This document shows positions 57,901 to 64,000 of a stretch of DNA of 64,000 nt, one piece after another. Positions within the stretch are counted from its first letter, which is position 1. The number at the start of each line of letters is the position of its first letter. A program made the position numbers and the translations under genes. The stretch comes from Acidovorax sp. NCPPB 4044 (GTDB taxonomy: Bacteria; Pseudomonadota; Gammaproteobacteria; Burkholderiales; Burkholderiaceae_C): NCBI RefSeq assembly GCF_028069655.1, contig NZ_JAMCOS010000001.1, positions 216,001 through 280,000 of the forward strand, written 5' to 3'. The notes beneath the pieces were generated by a model. The model made no database searches. It saw nothing but the letters and a program-made list of their open reading frames with translations, and was not told the DNA's origin.

Positions 57901-60900
57901 GTTCCGTCGGACGGCGTGGACGCTGCGCCCGTGCCGCAGGCGGAGCTGCCTTCGCTCGATGCGGACCTGCGCGACGACGAAGCGCCGGAGGCGCTGCCCG
58001 AACTCTCCGAAGCCGAATGGTCCGATCTGACGTCGGATGCCGGTGAGGATGCGCCGCCACTGCCCGAGGCCCTGCCGCAGCAGGCGCTGGACGACACCGC
58101 CGTTTTCGAAGAGGAAGGTGCGTCAACCGCCTCTGCGTCCAGCCTCCTGCCGGCAGAGACGGAAGAAACGGGAGAGGCCGCGGAAGCCGACGTTCCGGCG
58201 GCTGCGCCGCCGGCCGAAGCGGAGGTTCAGCCGGTCGCTGGCACCGAGCCGGTGGAGACGGATACGACCACGGCTCCACCGGACGCGGAGCTCCCGCTCT
58301 CGGCCGAGGTGCCCGAAGAGGCAGTGAAGGTCATCGAGACACTGCGCATCGGCATTCCGCTCTACAACGTCTACCTGAACGAGGCGGATGAATGGTCCCG
58401 CCGCCTTGTCACCTGCCTGCAGGAATGGTCGCTGGAACTGCCCGAACCACTGCCCGATACGGCGGTGGCCCTGGCCCATTCGCTGGCTGGCAGTTCCGCC
58501 ACGGTGGGGTTCCATGCGCTGTCGGACATGGCGCGTGCGCTGGAGCACGCGCTGCAGCACGTGCAACTGCTGCCGGAGGGAACGCCCGAGCAGGCCCGCG
58601 TCTTCATGGCGGCGGCGGAAGACATCCGCCGCCTGCTGCACCAGTTCGCCGCCGGTTTCCTGAAGGAGCCGAACCAGCAGATCCTGGCCGATCTCCGGGA
58701 GATCCTCGCATCCGAGGTCGTGACGGCCGACCTGGGTGCTCTGGATTCCCCGCTTGGACTTGATCCGGTTCCCGACGCTGTTCCTGCACCCGAAGCCGAA
58801 GCCGAAGCCGAAGCCGAAGCCGAAGCCGAAGCCGAAGCCGAAGCCGAAGCCGAAGCCGAAGCCGAAGCCGAAGCCGAAGCCGAAGCCGAAGCCGAAGCGG
58901 TGGTCGAGCCGGAAGCCACCGCGGATCCCGTTCATGGCGATGCCGAAGGTTCCGTCGATGCGCTGGAGGCTGCATCAGACGCCGTCGAATCCCGGGTCCT
59001 GCCCGATGCCGCAACGGTCCTGCCGCGCGGCCACGTGGCACCGGCGCTGTCGATCCCGGTACCCGTCCGGGACGACCGCGTGGACCAGGCCGCGTTGCAG
59101 AGCGCGGTGCTGGGAACCGATATCGACGACGACATCGATGTGCTCGATGTGATCGATCCCGACCTGTTCCCGATCTTCGAGGAAGAGGCCATCGAACTGC
59201 TGCCCGTGCTGGGCGCTGCGCTCCGCCAGTGGGCCGCGCGGCCCGAGAACCTGGGTGCCCGCAACGAAGCGCTGCGCGCGCTGCACACCCTCAAGGGCAG
59301 TTCGCGCCTCGCAGGCGCGATGCGCCTGGGCGAGATGGCGCACCGGCTGGAATCGGCCGTGGAGCAGGTGGATTCGGAAGAGCCGCGCAGCGATGCGATC
59401 GAGCCCCTGCTGGTGTCTTTCGATGCCATGCAGGCCAGCTTCAATGCCCTGCGCACCATCGGCTCGCAGGGTCTGGCCGAGCCGGTGGCGGTGAGCGGGC
59501 GGGTGGATTTGCCGGAAGGCGCGGATGCGCCGGATGCTTCCGGTGCCGCAACGGCGGCAACGGCACCCCTGCCACGCCCGGCCATCCGGCTGCCGGCTGC
59601 CTCGCAACTGACCGCCGTGCGGCCGGTGGCCAGCCAGTCGGTGCGTGTGCGTGCGCAGCTGCTGGACCGCCTGGTCAACCAGGCAGGCGAAGTGATGATC
59701 GCGCGTTCCCGCCTCGATGCGCGCATGGCGCAGATGAAGGGATCGCTGGCCGACCTCACGGGCAACCTGGAGCGCCTGCGCCAGCAATTGCGCGACATCG
59801 AGGTGCAGGCCGAGACGCAGATGCAGTCCCGGCTGGCCCTCTCGAAAGACCTGGCTGCCGGGTTCGATCCGCTCGAATTCGACCGCTTCACCCGCGTGCA
59901 GGAGCTGACCCGCATGATGGCCGAGTCGGTGAACGACGTGGCCACCGTGCAGCGCAACCTGCAGCGGACCATGGAAGGCGCCGAGGACGATCTGATCGCC
60001 CAGGGGCGGCAGGCACGCGAACTGCAGCGCGATCTGCTGCGCACGCGTATGGTGGAATTCGAAGGCATCTCGGAGCGCCTCTACGCCGTCGTGCGCCAGG
60101 CATCCAAGGAGACGGGCAAGCACATCAAGCTCGACATCTCCGGCGGCTCCATCGAGATGGACCGCGGTGTTCTCGACCGCATGACCCCGGCCTTCGAGCA
60201 CCTGCTGCGCAACTGCGTGGCCCACGGCATCGAAGCGCCCGAGGCGCGCACGGCGGCGGGCAAGCCCGCCACCGGCTCGATCACCGTGGCGCTCAAGCAG
60301 GACGGCAACGACGTTTCCGTGGAGTTCCGGGACGACGGCGCCGGGCTCGACCTGGAGCGCATCCGCGCCAAGGCGGTGAGCCAGGGGCTGATCGCGGCGG
60401 ACGGCGAGGTGGGCCCCGCGGAAGCCGCGAACCTGATCTTCATGCCCGGTTTCTCGACCGCCACCGAAGTGACCGGCCTCTCTGGCCGCGGCATCGGCAT
60501 GGACGTGGTGCGGTCCGAGGTGAACGCCCTGGGCGGGCGCATCGAAACCACCACCCATTCGGGCGAAGGCACCTCGTTCCGCATGGTGCTGCCGCTCACG
60601 ACCGCGGTGACGCAGGTGGTGATGCTGCGCGCGGGGCAGCTGACGCTGGGCGTGCCGGCCAACCTCGTCGAGATCGTGCGCCGCACCGGTGCCGGCGAGC
60701 TGGAGGAGGCCTACCGCCTCGGCGCCTTCGAGGATGGCGTGGAGGCACTGCCCTTCTTCTGGGCGGGCGCGCTGCTGCAGTCGTCGGCCTGGAGCCAGGA
60801 AACCTCGGGCCGCACGCGGCCGGTGGTGATCCTGCGCAGCGCGTCGCAGCGCATTGCCATGCACGTGGACGAAGTGCTGGGCAACCAGGAAGTGGTGGTC

Positions 60901-61545
60901 AAGAACCTGGGGCCGCAATTGTCGCGGCTGCCGGGCCTGGCAGGCATGTCGGTGCTGGCTTCCGGTGCCGTGGTGCTGATCTACAACCCGGTGGCGCTGG
61001 CGACCGTGTACGGCGATCAGGTGCGCGCCCAGACGGCTCTGCCGGCCGTGGCTGCGTCCGATGCGGCGGCGGGGCAGCAACAGGCTGCGTCGGGTGCGGT
61101 GGACGGCGGCAGCGTGCCGTTCGCCCAGCCTGCGCAGGTACCCCTGGTGCTGGTGGTCGATGATTCGATCACCGTGCGCCGTGTGACGCAGCGGCTGCTC
61201 AAGCGCGAAGGCTACCGGGTGGCCCTGGCGGCCGACGGGCTGCAGGCCCTGGAGCGGCTGCAGGAAGAGCGGCCGGCCGTGGTGCTCTCGGACATCGAGA
61301 TGCCGCGCATGGACGGCTTCGACCTGGCCCGCAACATCCGCGCGGACCGCCAGTTGAACGACCTGCCGATCATCATGATCACCTCGCGCATTGCGCAGAA
61401 GCACCGCGAGCATGCGGCCGAACTGGGTGTGAACCACTACCTGGGCAAGCCCTATTCCGATGAAGAGCTGCTGAGCCTGGTGCACCACTACGCCCGCGCG
61501 GCGGCATCGCAGGGCGAGGCCCAGGCGGTACTGGCTGCCGGCTGA
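54931..61545 (+). CDS. chpA: Hybrid chemosensory kinase ChpA/PilL
   Basis: Giant CheA-type kinase of 2,204 residues. Order: FimL-like helical N-terminal part (1-560); HPt with phospho-His in FHTLKGSSRMVG (residue 717); long Ala/Glu/Asp/Pro-rich linker; second HPt with HSLAGSSATVG (1183); an (Glu-Ala) repeat tract (1288-1322); third HPt with LHTLKGSSRLAG (1452); dimerisation helices; HATPase with N-box LLRNCVAHGIEAPEAR (1761) and SGRGIGMDVVRSEV; CheW-like domain; receiver with acceptor Asp 2121 (VVLSDIEMPRMDGF). P. aeruginosa ChpA is larger, with more phosphotransfer sites. No pilK or chpB follows. Confidence 0.93.
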   Translation: MSPIDAANAPAADWSQGEQDLGPLAWVLDELRKSLDGAVKAMRRFVRDAEMARESDLASLDAGALRIARQQLHQASGALEMVGMGPPALVLRSMEAAVQKFVQRPELCSDDAAAVIERASFALVEYLESVLAGKPVSPVALFPQYRDAQALTGAERVHPADLWPVERRFREPDVVIDAAPLAYGAEARSRLDAAVLRIVKAGDVAAAREMQGICLGFAAAQTDRQARAFWKICTGFFEALAQERLVPDIYVKRVASRVLMQYATLAKGDPTIGDRLVQDLLFFCAQARPGAAAAEAGDRSVLQAVRQAFGLERFKPVDYSMPRFGLYDPALLAQARKRIAAATETWSALAGGDRNKLKPAADQFSLVCDSLGKLQPGSEPLAQALTRAVEATTRSGEPPSPALAMEVATAVLYLQASFEELESAQDHMAVRATRLAERLDSVTAGSDSAPLEPWMEELYRRVSDHQTMGSVVDELRSTLGEAEKSLDQFFRNPGDLAALSAVPSRLAQMRGVLSVLGLDQASLAVVRMRDTVERLLLGEVPEEERQAVFEKLGANLGALGFLIDMLSYQRTMARKLFVYDEETGELRILMGRTRTRAGDLPEEQGSHIDARGPVPAPLLLPEEPEPAAAAEPHAADAAPALAPAPDDIAAAPVPAAVPTASAPAPVIDEDADDESELLDIFLEEAREVVVNGLAAVEALRAAPGDLSEQTTLRRAFHTLKGSSRMVGLDAFGEAAWAMEQVLNAWLAEQKPIHRPMLQLADEALQAFGRWADDIAAGQAEGWEPRRFAESAQAMREREEYLPLGGAAVAAASAVAAEAAPAAAVEAPADEAVVDDAGLQALEPTDAAPSEEDRVEPAGLETVADANAPQAFLPDTEFLPIPSVEATPSAGAPGVDAEPLALDLDLGFDALPADGAHPDFADTQPPEADPTLAPALEAPTAVPAAEIAEDIDFSVFSEALADADAREPDAAAAPADASPAQDASFPDLLLDVPSDGVDAAPVPQAELPSLDADLRDDEAPEALPELSEAEWSDLTSDAGEDAPPLPEALPQQALDDTAVFEEEGASTASASSLLPAETEETGEAAEADVPAAAPPAEAEVQPVAGTEPVETDTTTAPPDAELPLSAEVPEEAVKVIETLRIGIPLYNVYLNEADEWSRRLVTCLQEWSLELPEPLPDTAVALAHSLAGSSATVGFHALSDMARALEHALQHVQLLPEGTPEQARVFMAAAEDIRRLLHQFAAGFLKEPNQQILADLREILASEVVTADLGALDSPLGLDPVPDAVPAPEAEAEAEAEAEAEAEAEAEAEAEAEAEAEAEAEAEAVVEPEATADPVHGDAEGSVDALEAASDAVESRVLPDAATVLPRGHVAPALSIPVPVRDDRVDQAALQSAVLGTDIDDDIDVLDVIDPDLFPIFEEEAIELLPVLGAALRQWAARPENLGARNEALRALHTLKGSSRLAGAMRLGEMAHRLESAVEQVDSEEPRSDAIEPLLVSFDAMQASFNALRTIGSQGLAEPVAVSGRVDLPEGADAPDASGAATAATAPLPRPAIRLPAASQLTAVRPVASQSVRVRAQLLDRLVNQAGEVMIARSRLDARMAQMKGSLADLTGNLERLRQQLRDIEVQAETQMQSRLALSKDLAAGFDPLEFDRFTRVQELTRMMAESVNDVATVQRNLQRTMEGAEDDLIAQGRQARELQRDLLRTRMVEFEGISERLYAVVRQASKETGKHIKLDISGGSIEMDRGVLDRMTPAFEHLLRNCVAHGIEAPEARTAAGKPATGSITVALKQDGNDVSVEFRDDGAGLDLERIRAKAVSQGLIAADGEVGPAEAANLIFMPGFSTATEVTGLSGRGIGMDVVRSEVNALGGRIETTTHSGEGTSFRMVLPLTTAVTQVVMLRAGQLTLGVPANLVEIVRRTGAGELEEAYRLGAFEDGVEALPFFWAGALLQSSAWSQETSGRTRPVVILRSASQRIAMHVDEVLGNQEVVVKNLGPQLSRLPGLAGMSVLASGAVVLIYNPVALATVYGDQVRAQTALPAVAASDAAAGQQQAASGAVDGGSVPFAQPAQVPLVLVVDDSITVRRVTQRLLKREGYRVALAADGLQALERLQEERPAVVLSDIEMPRMDGFDLARNIRADRQLNDLPIIMITSRIAQKHREHAAELGVNHYLGKPYSDEELLSLVHHYARAAASQGEAQAVLAAG
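58792..58893 (+). repeat. Hexanucleotide tandem repeat (GAAGCC)17 inside chpA
   Basis: Seventeen perfect copies of GAAGCC, followed by one GAAGCG, code for a Glu-Ala run in the linker between the second and third HPt domains. Because the unit is six bases, copy-number change keeps the reading frame and only alters linker length. The antisense frames give Phe-Gly runs that are not real genes. Confidence 0.97.
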
Positions 61546-61603
61546 GGCTGAGAAAGAGCAGGGCCCTGTACCGGCGGCGAGAGCCCCGGCAGGCCCTCAG
61601 GCG

Positions 61604-61619
61604 CGGCCCTTCGGGGCCG
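61604..61619. terminator. Hairpin with UUCG tetraloop between chpA and photolyase gene
   Basis: CGGCCC / GGGCCG with loop TTCG, in the gap between convergent chpA (stop 61545) and the photolyase gene (stop 61628). It is very stable and probably a two-way terminator, although followed by only a weak T-rich stretch. Confidence 0.6.
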
Positions 61620-61627
61620 TTGCCGTT

Positions 61628-63115
61628 TCAGGCGGGCCCGGTGTTCGCCTTCACGACCGCGTAGCGCTCCAGCGTGCGCTGGCGCGCCTCGCCATGCTCC
61701 ACCAGCGGGTGCGGGTAGTTATCGCCCAGGCGCACCCCTGCGGCCTCGCGTTCGAGCGGGCCGGCCTCCCAGGGCGCATGCACGTGCGCATCGGGCAGCT
61801 GCGCCAGTTGCGGCAGGTACGCTCGGATGAAGCGGCCCTTGGGGTCGAACTTGCGGCTCTGGCTCACGGGATTGAAGATGCGGAAATACGGCTGCGCGTC
61901 GCAGCCGCTCGAACTGGCCCACTGCCAGCCCCCGTTGTTGGCTGACAGGTCGAAGTCGTTGAGCTGCTCGGCGAAGTAGCGTTCTCCCCAGCGCCAGTCC
62001 ACGCCCAGGTCCTTCACGAGGAAGCTCGCCACCACCATGCGCAGCCGGTTGTGCATGTAGCCCGTCTGGTTGATCTGCGCCATGGCGGCATCCACCAGCG
62101 GGTAGCCTGTGCGGCCTTCGCACCATGCGGCAAAGCGCTCTTTCGCCTCGGCGCCGTCCTCCCAGGCGATGGCGTCGTACGCGGGCTTGAAGCTCGCTCC
62201 CCCGGCCACCTGTGGGTGGTGCGCCAGGATCTGGAAATAGAAATCGCGCCAGATCAGCTCGCTCAGCCAGGTGGCGGCCCCGGCGCTGCCTTTCTGCATG
62301 CGGGCATGGGCCGTGCGCGCGGCCTGCCGCGGCGAGAGCGTGCCGAAGCGCAGGTGCACGCTCAGGTAGCTCGGGCCCTTGACGGCCGGAAAGTCGCGAG
62401 CGTCGTCGTACCGGTCGATGCGGGCGAGGAAGTCTTCGAACAAGGTGCGCGCACCCGCCATGCCGGGCGGCAGCGGGAGCTTGTCCAGCCCGGCTGGCTC
62501 GAAGCCGATGTCCGCCAGCGCAGGCACGCCGCCGCGGGCCCATTGCGGCCGCTCGGCGAGCCGGTGGGCCCGGTTTTCCACGGGGTAGGCACTCAGGTAG
62601 AACGCATCCACCTTGCGCAGCCAGGCATTCTTGTAGGGCGTGAACACCGTGTAGGGCGTGCCGCCCTGCGTGAGGATTTCTCCGCGCTCGAAAACGGTGT
62701 GGTCCTTGTAGGTCAGCAACCGCACCCCGGTGGCGGCGAGCGCATGGCGCACGCGCGTGTCGCGCTCCAGCGCCCCAGGCTCGTCGTCATGGTTGGCGAA
62801 GACCGCCTCCACGCCCAGCCGTCCGGCCAGGGCGGGAATCTCCTCGGCCGCCACCGCGTGCCGCACGATCAGCCCGCCGTGCGGGCGCCCCGACAGCGCG
62901 CGCAGGGAGGCGTCGAGCTCCACCAGCGACTCGCGGATGAACTCCACGCGCCGGTCTGCGCGGGGCAGCGGGTCCAGGATGGGCTTGTCGAAAACGAACA
63001 CGCAATGCACCTGCTCGCACTGGCGCAGGGCGTGGTGGAGGGCGGCGTGGTCGTCGCTGCGCAGGTCGCGGCGGAACCAGACCAGGCCGGAGGAAAAGGT
63101 GGGCTCCATGATCAT
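61628..63115 (-). CDS. phrB: Deoxyribodipyrimidine photolyase (class I)
   Basis: Light-driven repair enzyme of 495 residues. The N-terminal antenna domain starts LVWFRRDLRSDDHAALHHAL. The C-terminal FAD domain shows SELIWRDFYFQILAHHP, TGYPLVDAAMAQINQTGYMHNRLRM, VASFLVKDLGVDWRWGERYF and the FAD/Trp-rich stretch NDFDLSANNGGWQWASSSGC. The Trp residues of the electron path appear kept. Start ATG 63115 or 63109 (two codons shorter). Divergent from algH with only 15 bases between starts. Confidence 0.94.
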   Translation of the reverse strand: MIMEPTFSSGLVWFRRDLRSDDHAALHHALRQCEQVHCVFVFDKPILDPLPRADRRVEFIRESLVELDASLRALSGRPHGGLIVRHAVAAEEIPALAGRLGVEAVFANHDDEPGALERDTRVRHALAATGVRLLTYKDHTVFERGEILTQGGTPYTVFTPYKNAWLRKVDAFYLSAYPVENRAHRLAERPQWARGGVPALADIGFEPAGLDKLPLPPGMAGARTLFEDFLARIDRYDDARDFPAVKGPSYLSVHLRFGTLSPRQAARTAHARMQKGSAGAATWLSELIWRDFYFQILAHHPQVAGGASFKPAYDAIAWEDGAEAKERFAAWCEGRTGYPLVDAAMAQINQTGYMHNRLRMVVASFLVKDLGVDWRWGERYFAEQLNDFDLSANNGGWQWASSSGCDAQPYFRIFNPVSQSRKFDPKGRFIRAYLPQLAQLPDAHVHAPWEAGPLEREAAGVRLGDNYPHPLVEHGEARQRTLERYAVVKANTGPA

Positions 63116-63130
63116 CGTTAAAATTGTCGG

Positions 63131-63745
63131 ATGCCTGCCGATTCTGCGCCCATGAACCTGACGCACCACTTCCTGATCGCCATGCCGGGCCTGGAAGACG
63201 AGTCGTTTGCCCGCAGTGTCGTGTACCTGTGCGAACACAGCGAGCGCGGCGCGCTCGGGCTCATCATCAACAAACCGTCCGACCTGAGCCTGCGGGGCCT
63301 GTTCGACAAGGTCGATCTCTCCCTGCGCCGTGAAGACCTCTCCCAGGAACCGGTGTTCCGCGGCGGGCCGGTGCAGACGGAACGCGGCTTCGTGCTCCAT
63401 GAATCCATGAGCGCTCCGCCCAGCGGCGAGGAAGGCGAGGACGAAGAGTCCGCCTACGCCTCCACGATGTCCATCACCCCGGGCGGGCTCGAAATGACCA
63501 CCAGCAAGGATGTGCTGGAGGCCCTGTCCACCGGCGCCGGGCCACGCCGCGTGCTGGTCACGCTGGGCTATGCCTCCTGGGGCGAAGGCCAGCTCGAATC
63601 GGAACTGGCAGAGAACAGCTGGCTGACCGTGGGGGCCGACCTGTCCGTCATCTTCGATACCCCCGTCGGGCAGCGCTACGACCGCGCGCTCGGCCTGCTG
63701 GGCCTGCAGGCCTGGATGCTTTCGCCCGAGGCGGGGCACGCATGA
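63131..63745 (+). CDS. YqgE/AlgH family protein (UPF0301)
   Basis: Conserved protein of 204 residues (197 if started at ATG 63152, where MNLTHHFLIAMPGLED equals the usual family start). Family marks: FARSVVYLCEHSERGALGLIINKP, VFRGGPVQTERGFVLH, LVTLGYASWGEGQLESELAENSWLT. AlgH was named from alginate control in Pseudomonas; the molecular role is unknown. A TAAAAT box at 63119-63124 would start transcription close to the first ATG, which favours the inner start. It is coupled to the next gene (ATGA), the usual yqgE-yqgF pair. Confidence 0.92.
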   Translation: MPADSAPMNLTHHFLIAMPGLEDESFARSVVYLCEHSERGALGLIINKPSDLSLRGLFDKVDLSLRREDLSQEPVFRGGPVQTERGFVLHESMSAPPSGEEGEDEESAYASTMSITPGGLEMTTSKDVLEALSTGAGPRRVLVTLGYASWGEGQLESELAENSWLTVGADLSVIFDTPVGQRYDRALGLLGLQAWMLSPEAGHA

Positions 63746-64000
63746 GCGGCCCCATGCCAGACCCGTCGCCCGCCGCTGCCGCCGTTCCCCCTCCCTCTGC
63801 CGCTATCGCCGTTCCCGCGCATCTGCAGTCCTTCCTGGCCTTCGATTTCGGTGCCAGGCGCACCGGCGTGGCGGTGGGTTCGCGGTTGCTGCGCACGGCC
63901 ACGCCCCAGGCCACGATCCGCGCCGAAGGGGCGGATGCACGCTTCGCCGCCGTGGCCGAGCGCCTGCGCGAATGGCAGCCGGATGCACTCGTGGTGGGCG
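63742..64000 (+). CDS. ruvX: Putative pre-16S rRNA nuclease / Holliday junction resolvase-like YqgF (RuvX), partial
   Basis: Only the first 86 codons are in the window. After an Ala/Pro-rich lead of about 28 residues comes the RNase H-fold start SFLAFDFGARRTGVAVGSRL, with the catalytic Asp in FDFG, then REWQPDALVVG. The start overlaps the yqgE stop by four bases. The gene continues past the right edge. Confidence 0.9.
   Translation, partial: MSGPMPDPSPAAAAVPPPSAAIAVPAHLQSFLAFDFGARRTGVAVGSRLLRTATPQATIRAEGADARFAAVAERLREWQPDALVVG

Noticed and set aside
58123..58935. Antisense open frames with long Phe-Gly runs over chpA (minus strand)
   Set aside because: They are the reverse reading of the GAAGCC repeat that encodes Glu-Ala in chpA; no start signal, and the sense frame has clear domains on both sides.

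Overview
This is a 64 kb stretch of high-GC chromosome. Gene content and order (pilS/pilR next to ffh, miaB-glrK-qseG-glrR, dusB-fis-purH, rubredoxin-pilGHIJ-chpA) point to a betaproteobacterium of the Comamonadaceae. A harpin/pectate-lyase-like gene behind a textbook PIP-box promoter points more narrowly to a plant-associated, type III secretion-competent Acidovorax/Paracidovorax. The taxonomy is an inference from content. Nearly all of the DNA is genic; most long overlapping frames are high-GC shadows.

Layout. 1-5.6 kb: pilR (cut by the window edge), pilS, a small PP0621-type protein, a CcsA/YpjD-type cytochrome assembly protein and ffh. 5.6-10.1 kb: a coupled three-gene operon of unknown function (large helical-repeat protein, PcfJ-like, DUF1266) bracketed by inverted copies of a dispersed repeat. 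10.1-17.5 kb: opgH, glrR, a QseG-like lipoprotein, glrK and miaB, all leftward. opgH has a -24/-12 promoter, an IHF site and a GlrR-like upstream site. 17.6-18.3 kb: a small exported protein and a CAT-anticodon tRNA. 18.4-31.8 kb: an organosulfur scavenging cluster (livF, sfnB, solute-binding protein, livM, livH, livG, sfnG, msuE; then msuC- and ssuD/msuD-like; then divergent sfnC-like and sfnR). Two -24/-12 promoters fit SfnR control.

31.9-44.1 kb: housekeeping and envelope genes (enoyl-CoA hydratase, M61 peptidase, DsbC, UbiH-type hydroxylase, MOSC protein, YchF, HPP-CBS protein, RarD, YqaA-type protein, GGEEF diguanylate cyclase, exported c-type cytochrome). 44.3-47.3 kb: dusB-fis-purH. 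47.4-48.6 kb: the HrpW-like harpin gene, inserted between purH and hemL. 48.7-51.0 kb: hemL and a divergent ThiD-like kinase. 51.0-61.5 kb: rubredoxin and the twitching chemosensory operon pilG-pilH-pilI-pilJ-chpA, whose ChpA carries a 17-copy GAAGCC tract. 61.6-64.0 kb: photolyase, AlgH/YqgE and the start of ruvX/yqgF.

Sigma-54 control recurs. Three bacterial enhancer-binding proteins (PilR, GlrR, SfnR) lie in the window, along with four -24/-12 candidates (opgH, msuE, msuD and, less surely, rubredoxin-pilG). No CRISPR array, insertion sequence, rRNA or prophage was seen.
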